This document shows, piece after piece, positions 1 to 9,277 of a DNA stretch of 64,000 bases. Both the position numbers and the translations under genes were made by a program. Source of the stretch: JAGRKR01 sp041397725 (lineage in GTDB: Bacteria > Pseudomonadota > Alphaproteobacteria > Rhizobiales > Hyphomicrobiaceae); assembly GCA_041397725.1 (NCBI GenBank), contig JAWKVZ010000004.1:1-64000 (forward strand), in the 5' to 3' direction. The notes beneath the pieces were generated by a model that was not told the origin of the DNA, searched no databases, and worked only from the letters and a program-made list of their open reading frames with translations. Position 1 is the stretch's first letter. Each line of letters starts with the position of its first letter.

Positions 1-145
1 AGAGAGAGCTTTTGCCCTTGGCTGGCGGTTGCAGAACGGACCAAGCGGCCAGAGACCATGAGCAGCGCCCACAGGAGGCGTGATCTTCAGGTCTCACGCC
101 CCCATTGAGGCTCGATGCTCTTCCCGTGCATGTCGTCACCATTCC

Positions 146-3100
146 TCAGAAGATGAAGTCGCTCGCGTCGATGTGGGTGGTGTTCCAGCCGCTCAGCGTG
201 ATGGTGTTGCCGCCGAAGAAGATCTGCACGCCACCGGCGATGTTGTAGATCGTGAGCTGGCCGAAGTTGTCGAGCCCCGTCACGGCGGAGACGTCGAGCT
301 GCTCGGTGCCGTTGAGCCAGTCGCGGATGGTGTCGTGGCCCCAGCCGTCGGAGAACTTGAAGGTGTCTGTGCCGCCTTCGCCGAAGATGGTGTCGTTGCC
401 CGTGCCGCCGTCGATGATGTCGTTGCCGAGGCCGGCCAGGATGTAGTCGGCATCGCCGCCGCCGTCGATCGTGTCGTTGTCGCCGCCCGAATAGATCTGG
501 TCCGCGCCCGACCCGCCCGAGATCGTGTCGTTGCCGGCCTCGCCGTAGAGCACGTCGTTGTCGCCGCCGCCGTCGATGATGTCGTCGCCAGCACCTCCGA
601 AGATCGTGTCGTTGCCGGCGTCGCCCGCCAGCAGCGTGTCGCTGTCGTTGCCGCCGGCGATGAAGTCGGCGCCGTCGCCGCCGTGGATGGTGTCGGCCCC
701 GCCCTCGCCGTAGAGGAAGTCGTTGTCGCCGCCGCCGTCGAGGGTGTCGTTGCCGTCGCCGCCGAGGATGTTGTCGCTGCCGGCATCGCCCGCCAGCAGG
801 ATGTCGTCGCCGAGGCCGCCGGCGATGAGGTCGCTGCCGTCACCACCGTGGATCGTGTCGGCGCCGTCCTCGCCGTAGAGCGAGTCGTCGTCGGCGCCGC
901 CCTCGATGGTGTCGTTGCCGAGACCGCCGGTGATGGCGTCGTTGCCTTCCTCGCCGTAGAGGAAGTCGTCGTCGGCGCCGCCGCCGATGAAGTCGACACC
1001 GAGGCCGCCGTAGATGGTGTCGCTGCCGGCCTCGCCAAGAAGGAACTGGTCGTCGCCCTCGCCGCCGTAGATGGTGTCGTCACCGGTATTCCCGGTGATG
1101 CGGTCGGCACCGTCGTCGCCATAGAGTGTGTCGTTGTCGGCGCCGCCGTCGATGCGGTCGTCGCCGTCGTCACCGTGGATCGTATCCATGCCGGCTTCGC
1201 CGAGCAGGAAGGTGTCGGTGTCAGCGCCGCCGTAGATGGTGTCGTCACCCGCACCGCCGGTGATGAGGTCGGCGCCGGCGTCGCCGTAGAGCATGTCGTT
1301 GCCCTCGCGGCCGTCGATGCGGTCGCCGCCGTCGCGGCCTTCGATCCTGTTGGCGCCGGCATCGCCGTAGAGGAAGTCCGCCGCCGCTCCGCCGATCACG
1401 TTCTCGATCGACTTGAGGTAGTCGCTGCCGGAGGTCACGCCCGCGGTCAGCGAGGCGAGACCGATGTCGCCACCGAAGTTGGCGACATTGAAGAGGAACA
1501 CGTTGACGGCGCTGGTCTCGGCCGAGTAGTCCGCCGTGTCCGTCCCCTCGCCACCGTCGAGGATGTCGCTCCCAGACCCACCCGACAGCGTGTCGTTGCC
1601 GGCCAGGCCCGTGACCAGGTCGGCATAGGGCGTGCCGGTCAGTGCGGGATCGTCGCCCGTCGTGCCGTTGACGAGCTCGCGCGCCCCGCTGACGGTGAAG
1701 ACCACCGTGCCGGTATCCTGCGCACCCGACCCGTCCTCGACCGTGTAGGTGAGCGAGACCGTGGCCTGCTGGCCGGGATCGAGCCGATCGAACAGGGACT
1801 CTGCCCCACCCGGCAAACCGGCGCCCGGCGTCAGCGTCACCGTGCCGTCGCCCGCAAACGAGAAGTAGCTGTCGAGCAGCGCCAGGTCACCCGCCGACAG
1901 CGCACCAAGCCCCGAGACGTCGCCGGCCGTCAGCGCGGTGAGGGAGACGAGCGTCTTGCTGTCACCCGTGTCGACATCGGTGTCGTTGGTCAGCACGTTG
2001 AGGGAGACGATCGCGTTCTCGGCGCCCGAGGCCGCATCATCGGCCGCCACCGGCGGATCGTTCTCCGCCGTCACCGACAGGTCGAAGGTGTCGGAGACGG
2101 ACTCCGTGCCGTCCGAGGCTGTGACCTTGAGCGAAATCACGCCGTGGAAGTCCTGTGGCGGCGTGCCAGTGAAGGTCTGCGTGCCCGCGTCGAAGCTGAG
2201 CCAGGCCGGCAGCGGATCGTCGTTGGCGAGCGTCGCCGTGTAGGTGAGCGCGCCGTCCACGTCCGTGAAGGTTCCCGCCGGCACGGCGAAGCTCCACGCC
2301 GTGTCCTCGGCGACCGACTGGTCGGCGATGGGGCTGTCCAGCACGGGCGCATCGTTGATCGCCGTCACCGTGAGATCGAAGGTGTCGGAGGTGCTCTCCG
2401 TGCCGTCGGACGCCGTGACCTTCAAGGAGATCACGCCGTTGAAGTCCTGCGGCGGCGTGCCAGTAAAGGTTTGCGTGCCCGCGTCGAAGCTGAGCCACGC
2501 GGGGAGCGGGTCATCGTTGGCGAGCGAGGCGGTGTAGGTCAGGCCACTCTCGGCATCCGTGAACGTGCCCGCCGGCACGGCGAAACTCCAGGCCGTGTCT
2601 TCGGCGACCGATTGGTCGGCGATCGGGCTCGCCACGACGGGCGCGTCGTTGGCGGCGGTGATGTTGACCGTGACCGTGCCGGTCGTCTCCAGCGCACCGC
2701 CCGTACCCTGGCTCCCCGTGTTGCCGTCGTTGAAGGTCCAGAGGATATCGACAGAGGCGGGTGGCGTGTCGGACGCATTTCTATACGTGATGAGCCGGAG
2801 AGCCTGAAAGACGGAAGGCTGGCTTGCACTGCCATTGAATTCGATCTGCAGTGTGCCTCCAGAGTCCGTGTAAGTGCCTATGAAGACGCCAGACAGCCTG
2901 ACTTGGCCACCGGTGAGCTGGAGCGCGCCAACGCTGCCGAACTGGTCATCGGGATTTGCCCCCCCGAGGCGTTGCAAGGTCAGAGTGGTGCCATTGAACG
3001 TACCACCGAGATCCGCATCAAAGATGCCGACGAAATCCCCTTCCAGCACAACCGCAGCGCCGTCCTCGGTGAACGCCACCGTACCGCCGAGCGTGCTCAC

Positions 3101-6100
3101 CGGATCGAACGTCGTGTCGAGCGTGCCGTCGGCGTTGAAGCGCAGGAGGGCGAAGTCGTTGTCCGTGCCGTTGTGACTGTGCCCTGTGACGACGATGCGC
3201 CCGTCGGGCAGGATCAGAAGGCTCCTGCCCACATCATCCCCCGTGCCCAGGGGCACGATCGTGACACCATCGCCGCCACCGAACGAAGTATCCGGCGAGC
3301 CATCAGCGTTATAGCGAAGGAGTGCCACATCAGCGTTGGCGCCATCGCTTGTGAAACCCGTCACCAGTATCCTGCCGTCACTCTGGATGGCGACATCGTA
3401 GCCCTGGTCCGCGGAGCCGCCGATCGCTGTCGTGACAATCCCGTCGCCGCCAAAGCTCGTGTCGAGCGTTCCGTCATTGTTGTAACGGGCGATCGCAATA
3501 TCGGTGTTGGAGCCGTTGGAGCTCCACCCAGTCACGACGATCTTGCCGTCCGCCTGTAGCGCCATCCTGATGCCGAGGTCGTCGGACGCGCCGATGGCCG
3601 TGGTTACAATTCCGTCGCCGCTGCCGAACGACGTGTCGAGCGTGCCATCCGCGTTGTAGCGAAGCAGAGCGAAATCGTAGTTCGAGCCATTATGGCTGAA
3701 GCCGGCCACGAAGATCTTGCCGTCGGGCTGCACGGAAACGCTATAACCGACATCGGAGACCCCGATCGAGGTCGTGACAAGGCCGTCGCCCCCACCGAAA
3801 CTCGTGTCGAGCGTCCCGTCGGCATTGTAGCGCGCGAGGGCGACGTCGTGCCCGGTGCCGATGCTGCCGCCGGTGACGAGGATTTTGCCGTCAGCCTGGA
3901 TCACGAGGCTGCGGCCGTAATCGTGCGATGCGCCAATCGATGTGGTGACAAGGCCGTCACCTCCGCCGAAGCTCGTGTCCAGCGAGCCATCGGCGTTGTA
4001 GCGCGCGAGAGTGATCTCTTCCGGCCCGCCGATTTCGCTGTAGCCTGCGACGACGATGCGGCCGTCAGCTTGCAGCGCGACAGCCATGCCTCTGTCGTAC
4101 CCTGTGCCGATCGCAGTCGTGACGATGCCGGCGCCGCCCCCGAAGCTCGTATCGAGCGAACCATCGGCATTGTAGCGAACAAGGGCGAAGTCTTCCGTGC
4201 TGCCGATCAGGCTATATCCGGCAACGATGATCTTGCCATCGGGCTGAGCCACCAGGCTCAAGCCGTACTCGTTGCCACTCCCGATCGCTGTCGTCACGAT
4301 GCCGTCGCCCGTGGCGAAGGTCGGCGCGTCGTTGACGGCCGTCACATCGAAGGTGAGCGTGTTGGGCGAGGCGTCGAAATCCGTGCCGTCGGAGACGGAG
4401 AAGGTGAGGCTCGCATAGCCCGAACCGTTGGCGTTGTGCGCGGGCGTGAAGGTCAGCTTGCCGGCGGCAATATCGGCGGAGGAGATCACCTGGCCGGCAC
4501 CGACGGGCGCGCCGTTGAGTAATAGCGCTCCGGCCATCGGCAGCGTGTCGATGCGCACCGAGGCAATGGGATCGCTCTCGGCATCGGAATAGCCGAAGTC
4601 GGCGAGCGTCAGGACGCGCGTCGTGTCCTCGTCGAGCGCGAGCGTCGCGTCGGTGCCGGCGGGTGCATCATTCTCAGCCGTCACGTTGACGACGGTCTGA
4701 GCGGAGACATCGGTGGTGTGGAAGTTGTTGTCGTCGATGACGAACTGAATGGTGCGGCTCGCGGCCGGATCATCAGAGAGATTGCGGTAGGTGACAGCCT
4801 CTGCCAATGCCTCGACCGCGGCGTCAGACGCGAGCGCCGTAAGCGTGATGACCAAGCCAAGGCCGTTCGTTCCATCGCTCGTGATCGTGCCGACGACATC
4901 GCCGTTATAAAGGACGCTACTCCCGCTGACGTTGATCCCGACATTGGGCGCCCCGCTGTCGAGGAGGCCAAGTTGATCGTCCGCCGTGCTTACCGAGACA
5001 TACCCAACAGCGAATACCGCCCCTGCCAGAGAGGCGATCGACGATCGTGTGAACGTGATGTCAGGATCGAGGACTTGCGCTGCGGCATTGATCGCGCTTT
5101 CGGAGAACGTGATCGGGCTTACCAGATCGCTGAAGCTTGTGACATCCGGCACGTCGGTCACTGTGACGGTCACCGTGCCCGTCGTCTCCAGCGCGCCGCC
5201 AGTGCCCTGGCTCCCGGTGTTGCCGTCGTTGAAGGTCCAGAGGATGTCGAGGGAGGCGGGCGGTCCGTCGGAGCTGTTGGCGTAGGTGATCGCGCGCATC
5301 GCCTCGTCGACGCGCGCCTGCGTGGCAGCCGCGTTGAACGTGATCGCCAGCGTGCCGCCTGAATTGGTGAAGGTGCCGATGGTGACACCGGAAAGGATCA
5401 CGTCGCCGACCGAGAGCACGAGATTGCCGGTCGCAGCGAACACGTCGTCGGCGTTGGCGCCGCCGTCGCGCGCCAACGTCAGCGTGGCGCCGTCGTAGTG
5501 GCCCTGCGCGGCGAGCTGCGTGTCGAAGATCTGCACGTTCGAATCGAGCACGACCGGCGCGCCGTCCTCGATGAACGCCACCGTGCCGCCGAGCGAATTT
5601 GGCGCATCGAACGTCTGGTCGAGCGAGCCGTCGGAATTGTAGCGGACGAGGGCGATATCGTCGTTCGAACCGTTGGAGCTCCGCCCGACGACAACGATCT
5701 GGCCATCCGATTGCAGAGCAATACTGTAGGCGAAGTCATTCCCCGAGCTGATGGGCGTCGTGACGATGCCGTCGCCGGCACCAAAACTCGCATCCAGTGT
5801 TCCGTCCGCGTTGTAGCGAACGAGCGCGAAATCCCAGCCTGTTGCGCCGGTTTGCGTGTGGCCTGCGAGGATGATCTTCCCATCTGCTTGAATGACCAGA
5901 CTGAGCGCACTTTCATAGCTCGCGCCTATCGCCGTCGTTACGATGCCACTGCCGCCACCAAAGCTGGTGTCCAGCGTGCCGTCGGCGTTGTATCGAACAA
6001 GGGCGAAGTCCTCGTTGGCGCCATTGAACATGTAGCCGGCGAGAACGAGCTTGCCGTCCGACTGTTGTGCAACGGCGAAGGCCTGATCATAGGATGAGCC

Positions 6101-6856
6101 AATCGGAGTCGTGACGATGCCGTCGCCGCCGAAGGTCGTGTCCAGCGTGCCGTCGGCGTCGTAGCGAACCACTGCGAAATCGTAGTTGTTCGAGCCGAGA
6201 AAGGCATATCCAGCAAGCACGATCTTGCCATCGGGCTGCAAGAGGACGCTGTAGGCCTTTTCGTCGGTTCCTCCGATGAGGGTCGTGACAATGCCGTCGC
6301 CTTCCCCGAAGCCCGTGTCGATCACGCCGTCAGAGTCATAACGAACCAGGGAGAATTGATAGCCGCCACCAGGCGTGTGATGGCCGCCGAGAAGAATTTT
6401 GCCATCTGGCTGGACCGCAATCGACACGGCAGCATCATTCATGGCCACCGATGTGGTGACGATACCGTCACCCCCGCCGAATGTCGTATCGAGCGTGCCG
6501 TCTGAGTTGTAGCGGACGAGCCCATAATCGTTGAACCCAACGGTTCCCGGCCGCACCTCTCCCCCAACGAGGATCTTGCCGTCCGGCTGCAGCGCGATGC
6601 TCCAACCGAAGTCGCTGCTCGATCCAACTGACGTGATGGTGATGCCGTCACCGTTGCCGAAGCTTGAATCGAGTGAGCCGTCTGCATTGTAGCGCAGAAC
6701 AACGGTGTCCCAGTTGGTCCCGTCGAACCTCTGCCCGGAAATGAGGATCTTTCCGTCGGGCTGGATGACAACGCCGCGTGCTTCCTCATGCGAACTGCCG
6801 ATCGCCGTCGTGACGATGCCGTCGCCAAGACCGAATGTGGGAGCTGTATTGGCCAT
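146..6856 (-). CDS. Giant secreted RTX protein with delta-60 repeats and Ig/cadherin-like domains
   Basis: This 2236-residue protein is probably exported by a type I system. Residues about 7-416 hold seven repeats of about 57 residues (cores like GDGIVTT, QPDGKIL, VRYNADGTLDTSF), which are delta-60 repeats. Residues about 840-1250 hold seven more. Each block is followed by LGGTVAF and a segment ending near WTFNDGNTGSQG. Residues about 1405-1600 carry two near-identical Ig/cadherin-like repeats (NDAPV..ADQSVAEDT). Residues about 1740-2170 are nonapeptide RTX repeats (GGxGxDxLxG type) that bind calcium in this family. The C-terminus ends in DASDFIF, typical of uncleaved type I secretion signals. 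No classical signal peptide is seen. The ATG at 6856 is preferred because GGAGG lies just upstream; the frame is open 73 codons further but that part has no protein character. No type I exporter genes are in the window. Substrate or adhesive role is unknown. Confidence 0.93.
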   Translation of the reverse strand: MANTAPTFGLGDGIVTTAIGSSHEEARGVVIQPDGKILISGQRFDGTNWDTVVLRYNADGSLDSSFGNGDGITITSVGSSSDFGWSIALQPDGKILVGGEVRPGTVGFNDYGLVRYNSDGTLDTTFGGGDGIVTTSVAMNDAAVSIAVQPDGKILLGGHHTPGGGYQFSLVRYDSDGVIDTGFGEGDGIVTTLIGGTDEKAYSVLLQPDGKIVLAGYAFLGSNNYDFAVVRYDADGTLDTTFGGDGIVTTPIGSSYDQAFAVAQQSDGKLVLAGYMFNGANEDFALVRYNADGTLDTSFGGGSGIVTTAIGASYESALSLVIQADGKIILAGHTQTGATGWDFALVRYNADGTLDASFGAGDGIVTTPISSGNDFAYSIALQSDGQIVVVGRSSNGSNDDIALVRYNSDGSLDQTFDAPNSLGGTVAFIEDGAPVVLDSNVQIFDTQLAAQGHYDGATLTLARDGGANADDVFAATGNLVLSVGDVILSGVTIGTFTNSGGTLAITFNAAATQARVDEAMRAITYANSSDGPPASLDILWTFNDGNTGSQGTGGALETTGTVTVTVTDVPDVTSFSDLVSPITFSESAINAAAQVLDPDITFTRSSIASLAGAVFAVGYVSVSTADDQLGLLDSGAPNVGINVSGSSVLYNGDVVGTITSDGTNGLGLVITLTALASDAAVEALAEAVTYRNLSDDPAASRTIQFVIDDNNFHTTDVSAQTVVNVTAENDAPAGTDATLALDEDTTRVLTLADFGYSDAESDPIASVRIDTLPMAGALLLNGAPVGAGQVISSADIAAGKLTFTPAHNANGSGYASLTFSVSDGTDFDASPNTLTFDVTAVNDAPTFATGDGIVTTAIGSGNEYGLSLVAQPDGKIIVAGYSLIGSTEDFALVRYNADGSLDTSFGGGAGIVTTAIGTGYDRGMAVALQADGRIVVAGYSEIGGPEEITLARYNADGSLDTSFGGGDGLVTTSIGASHDYGRSLVIQADGKILVTGGSIGTGHDVALARYNADGTLDTSFGGGDGLVTTSIGVSDVGYSVSVQPDGKIFVAGFSHNGSNYDFALLRYNADGTLDTSFGSGDGIVTTAIGASDDLGIRMALQADGKIVVTGWSSNGSNTDIAIARYNNDGTLDTSFGGDGIVTTAIGGSADQGYDVAIQSDGRILVTGFTSDGANADVALLRYNADGSPDTSFGGGDGVTIVPLGTGDDVGRSLLILPDGRIVVTGHSHNGTDNDFALLRFNADGTLDTTFDPVSTLGGTVAFTEDGAAVVLEGDFVGIFDADLGGTFNGTTLTLQRLGGANPDDQFGSVGALQLTGGQVRLSGVFIGTYTDSGGTLQIEFNGSASQPSVFQALRLITYRNASDTPPASVDILWTFNDGNTGSQGTGGALETTGTVTVNITAANDAPVVASPIADQSVAEDTAWSFAVPAGTFTDAESGLTYTASLANDDPLPAWLSFDAGTQTFTGTPPQDFNGVISLKVTASDGTESTSDTFDLTVTAINDAPVLDSPIADQSVAEDTAWSFAVPAGTFTDVDGALTYTATLANDDPLPAWLSFDAGTQTFTGTPPQDFHGVISLKVTASDGTESVSDTFDLSVTAENDPPVAADDAASGAENAIVSLNVLTNDTDVDTGDSKTLVSLTALTAGDVSGLGALSAGDLALLDSYFSFAGDGTVTLTPGAGLPGGAESLFDRLDPGQQATVSLTYTVEDGSGAQDTGTVVFTVSGARELVNGTTGDDPALTGTPYADLVTGLAGNDTLSGGSGSDILDGGEGTDTADYSAETSAVNVFLFNVANFGGDIGLASLTAGVTSGSDYLKSIENVIGGAAADFLYGDAGANRIEGRDGGDRIDGREGNDMLYGDAGADLITGGAGDDTIYGGADTDTFLLGEAGMDTIHGDDGDDRIDGGADNDTLYGDDGADRITGNTGDDTIYGGEGDDQFLLGEAGSDTIYGGLGVDFIGGGADDDFLYGEEGNDAITGGLGNDTIEGGADDDSLYGEDGADTIHGGDGSDLIAGGLGDDILLAGDAGSDNILGGDGNDTLDGGGDNDFLYGEGGADTIHGGDGADFIAGGNDSDTLLAGDAGNDTIFGGAGDDIIDGGGDNDVLYGEAGNDTISGGSGADQIYSGGDNDTIDGGGDADYILAGLGNDIIDGGTGNDTIFGEGGTDTFKFSDGWGHDTIRDWLNGTEQLDVSAVTGLDNFGQLTIYNIAGGVQIFFGGNTITLSGWNTTHIDASDFIF

Positions 6857-7222
6857 GTCGTTGCCTCCAGAGTAGTGCGGGCGCGCAGGCGTCTGCTGCG
6901 CAGCATGCCGCGTGCACGCCGATGAGACTGTCTCTCCGGGGCTCGGCCAACGAGGAGCGAATCTCACCGGGCCGGCGCCGCGCTCTGGCTGCCGATCGAG
7001 GCTTGCCCAGCCCCTCGGCTGCCCGAGGTCCCAATGCCGCTTGCAAACGCTGAGCGTGATTACGGGCGCCGTCATCCCCCAAATGGGGTACGACGCGACA
7101 AGAATTTCTCGTTTGGCGGCTGGATGCGCTCGTGCGGGCAGGCTGGCGCCGAGAGACGCCCCGGATCGTCAGAGAACTGCCGTCTGCGGCATGACGATGC
7201 TGCGCGACAACGGCTGCAATTC
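6857..7222. other. Intergenic region upstream of the RTX gene
   Basis: About 365 bp between the RTX start codon and the LuxR-like remnant. It should hold the RTX promoter. The only clear element is a dyad CCCCA-AA-TGGGG at 7077-7088, annotated separately. No convincing sigma-70 promoter was found by eye. Confidence 0.5.
7077..7088. promoter_or_regulatory. CCCC-rich dyad, candidate regulator site
   Basis: CCCCA and TGGGG arms are separated by AA and preceded by CATC. A close relative (CATCCCCCATTTGAGG, 7695-7710) lies upstream of the LuxR-type gene at 7922. The dyad sits 221 bp upstream of the RTX start codon. It is a candidate operator; no protein is known to bind it. Confidence 0.35.
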
Positions 7223-7423
7223 ATGCTGAGCGTGATGTGTGCGGACGCCCCCGAATCCGAGCGCAAGGTCGTTGCGGCACTGCTGGGGGAGCTATCCCTG
7301 AGCCAAATCGCCGATCCGCGTCAGATCACGCAGGGAACCGTGCGAACGGTGCTGAAACGGGTTTTTGCCAAAGCCAACGTCAGGCGGCAATCGCCGCTCG
7401 TGTCCAAGCTGCTCAAGTTGTAG
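7223..7423 (+). CDS. Short LuxR-type helix-turn-helix protein or remnant
   Basis: The 66-residue reading frame is almost entirely a GerE/LuxR C-terminal DNA-binding domain. ESERKVVAALLGELSLSQIA corresponds to the usual (R)EREVL..L..G.S..EIA stretch. It is followed by ITQGTVRTVLKRVFAKANVR, the recognition helix and its tail. The sensor half expected N-terminally is missing. The frame is open back to 7034, but that part (rich in R and G) does not look like a protein. It may be a stand-alone HTH protein of GerE size, or the 3' end of a decayed LuxR gene. It lies next to the RTX gene and a complete LuxR-type gene, so a regulatory link is plausible but not shown. The start chosen is the first ATG close to the domain; no good ribosome binding site is seen. 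Confidence 0.5.
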   Translation: MLSVMCADAPESERKVVAALLGELSLSQIADPRQITQGTVRTVLKRVFAKANVRRQSPLVSKLLKL

Positions 7424-7921
7424 CGCAGGCGAGGCGGATTTCCTCGACGGACCGGCAACTCCAGATGCCCACGCGCATCGTCTCCGATCCCGACACCTGC
7501 CCCGCCAGGAAGGTCATCGCCAGGGGGCGGCGCAACAAGGCCTCGCCGCACTGCTCGTCTCGAACGCATGGATGCGCTTGCCGATCTAGCGGCTGTTCTG
7601 GAGGTCGCCACGATATCGGCTCCCCACAATTGGAGTCATCCACATTGCTCAGCTCACCGATGACGACACGAGAACCGCAGCACGCTGAGCGAAACATCCC
7701 CCATTTGAGGAACAAATGCCATTCGAGAGCATTATTTCGGGCCGAAGCGCCAGCTTCGACTTGCAGGCTGCGGCTCAGCACTTATGGTTTTCACGTGTGG
7801 TGGTCCGGAGGGGTTTCGGGACGGAATATGTTCAGTATTGTGGGCAATTCCGTACGATAGCCGGCGCTCCGGGGTGCCTTGATCGCGTGAGAACGAAAAA
7901 TCGATCGGGTGCGGGGCACGG
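7424..7921. other. Gene-poor stretch upstream of the LuxR-type regulator
   Basis: About 500 bp in which open frames on both strands have no family character. It contains a second CCCC-rich dyad (CCCCATTTGAGG, 7699-7710) and a weaker relative near 7622-7635 (CCCCACAATTGGAG). The region may be decayed coding DNA plus the promoter of the downstream gene. Confidence 0.45.
7699..7710. promoter_or_regulatory. Second CCCC-rich dyad upstream of LuxR-type gene
   Basis: CCCCA-TT-TGAGG preceded by CATC matches the element at 7077-7088 in spacing and flank, with one mismatch in the right arm. It lies 212 bp upstream of the start codon at 7922. It could be a site through which a LuxR-type protein controls itself and the RTX gene. 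Confidence 0.3.
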
Positions 7922-9028
7922 ATGGATGCGGAGCAACTGGGGCGGATCATCCCGCTGATCTACGAGGCGAGCTTCGATGACGACCTCTGGCCGGTCGTCG
8001 CGAATGAAATGAGCCGCCTGTTTGCCGATGCCGCAATCGTCATCGACGACAACGCGACGGCGGGGCTGGAGTTTGGCCATGCGGCATCCGCGCTGTTCGA
8101 CACATCGCTCAAACTCGTGCACTTCGACGCCTACACGACGCCGGACGCCAATCCCGGTGTCGCTGCGCTGTTCCGCACGCCCGTGGGGCGTTCCGTGTCC
8201 ATCGCCTCATTTCTCGACAAGAAGGCGTTCGACGCCGATCCGTCCTGCCGCGCCATCCTCCAGCCGCAGGCCATCGACAAAGGCCTCATCGTCCCCTTCC
8301 ACCGCGACGGCCCCGGCCTGGGATACATGAATGTGCTGCGGCGCAAGCGCCAGGCAGATTTCAACGACGAGGAAGCGCGGGGCTTCGAAATGCTGGCCGC
8401 GCATATCGCCCGCGCTTGTGAGATTCGTCGCTGCATGCTCGCCCGCCGCCTGAGGACTGAGACGCGTCGCCAGCGCATGCATGCCGCTCGCGCGGTGGAG
8501 GGCATGCTGCTGATCGGCCAGGACGGTCGCGTCATCGATGTCGACGCCAGCCTGGAGCCCCTGCTCGACGCCAGCAAAGGTCTGCATGTGCGCGCGGGGC
8601 GCCTCGTTTCGACCTCGACACGCGCGGGCGAGAACACCGAGGCCCTGCGGCGCTTCATCGCCGACGACCTGCCCTCCCGGCGCCCCTTCGTTCTGCGGCT
8701 GGACGATGGCAGTGTGACCATTCTTGAGTCCTTCCCGGCCTTCGACAGGATCGCGGCCGGCAGCCCCGGCAGGTGCCGCGTCGTCACGGTGCGTCAGCTC
8801 TCGCCGAAGGTCGAGCCCGATATCCGCGCATTCGCCGCCGCCTACGGATTGACACCGATGGAGCAGCGCGTTGTCGCGGCGCTGACACGCTCGGCATCCG
8901 CCACACAGGCCGCCGAACATCTCGGCATCAGCCGAGAGACGATGAAGTCACACCTGCGGCGCATCTATGCCAGGACCGCTACCCAGTCGCTGCCGACACT
9001 CCTCCTGCTGGTCGGACGGTTCGCCTGA
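7922..9028 (+). CDS. LuxR-family transcriptional regulator
   Basis: This 368-residue protein has a C-terminal LuxR/GerE helix-turn-helix: YGLTPMEQRVVAALTRS, then AAEHLGISRETMKSHLRRIY at about residues 300-350. The N-terminal part (MDAEQLGRIIPLIYEASFDD) resembles the sensor segment of large alphaproteobacterial LuxR-like regulators that lack a known autoinducer or receiver domain. No phospho-acceptor Asp motif is seen, so it is probably not a two-component response regulator. The ligand is unknown. It stands alone on the plus strand, downstream of the RTX gene's promoter region and before the TAXI-sulfatase cluster. The RTX gene is one candidate target, because similar CCCC-rich dyads lie upstream of both. 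ATG follows a GGGGCACGG stretch. Confidence 0.85.
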   Translation: MDAEQLGRIIPLIYEASFDDDLWPVVANEMSRLFADAAIVIDDNATAGLEFGHAASALFDTSLKLVHFDAYTTPDANPGVAALFRTPVGRSVSIASFLDKKAFDADPSCRAILQPQAIDKGLIVPFHRDGPGLGYMNVLRRKRQADFNDEEARGFEMLAAHIARACEIRRCMLARRLRTETRRQRMHAARAVEGMLLIGQDGRVIDVDASLEPLLDASKGLHVRAGRLVSTSTRAGENTEALRRFIADDLPSRRPFVLRLDDGSVTILESFPAFDRIAAGSPGRCRVVTVRQLSPKVEPDIRAFAAAYGLTPMEQRVVAALTRSASATQAAEHLGISRETMKSHLRRIYARTATQSLPTLLLLVGRFA

Positions 9029-9082
9029 CGCCGCCAACGGGTGAGCTGACGGTGAGATGAGAGAGGTTCGCGGGCCGGGTTC

Positions 9083-9102
9083 GCGCAGGATACTGCCTGC
9101 GC
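9083..9102 (+). terminator. Hairpin downstream of the LuxR-type gene
   Basis: A perfect 7-bp stem GCGCAGG/CCTGCGC with loop ATACTG starts 55 bp after the stop codon. It lacks a T-run, so intrinsic termination is uncertain. A 39-codon open frame (9057-9176) also crosses this spot but has no recognisable features. Confidence 0.3.
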
Positions 9103-9245
9103 AGAGCGACCGGCTGCCCGCAGAGCGGGCCCTCATCGCCCATCTGGCCAGCGAGTTCGCGAAGCGGCGCAACTGATCACCGATTGCGCGGAGGGCGACG
9201 GCGCCCGGCAGTCGTGCAGCTTGACTCAGGCACTCCGGCTGCAGA

Positions 9246-9262
9246 TAACTAACCTTTAGTTA
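9246..9262. promoter_or_regulatory. Perfect inverted repeat, likely ROK operator
   Basis: TAACTAA-CCT-TTAGTTA is a perfect 7-3-7 dyad ending 15 bp before the ATG of the ROK-family gene, in an AT-rich patch within GC-rich DNA. The position suits repression of the gene's own promoter. ROK repressors such as NagC and XylR bind AT-rich dyads, so autoregulation and control of the downstream operon is a reasonable inference. Confidence 0.6.
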
Positions 9263-9277
9263 ACAATTGGGTCCGCC

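Noticed and set aside
280..1362. Regular short repeats that could suggest a CRISPR array or satellite
   Set aside because: The periodicity is that of RTX nonapeptide codons within one continuous reading frame, with no conserved repeat plus unique spacer pattern.
80..3559. A 1159-codon open frame on the plus strand opposite the RTX gene
   Set aside because: It is the antisense shadow of the repetitive, GC-rich RTX coding sequence: its VV/AA/D-rich product mirrors the repeats and has no domain, ribosome binding site or family character.
9057..9176. 39-codon frame between the LuxR-type and ROK genes
   Set aside because: Poorly placed ribosome binding site, basic low-complexity start and a hairpin inside; too little evidence to call a gene.
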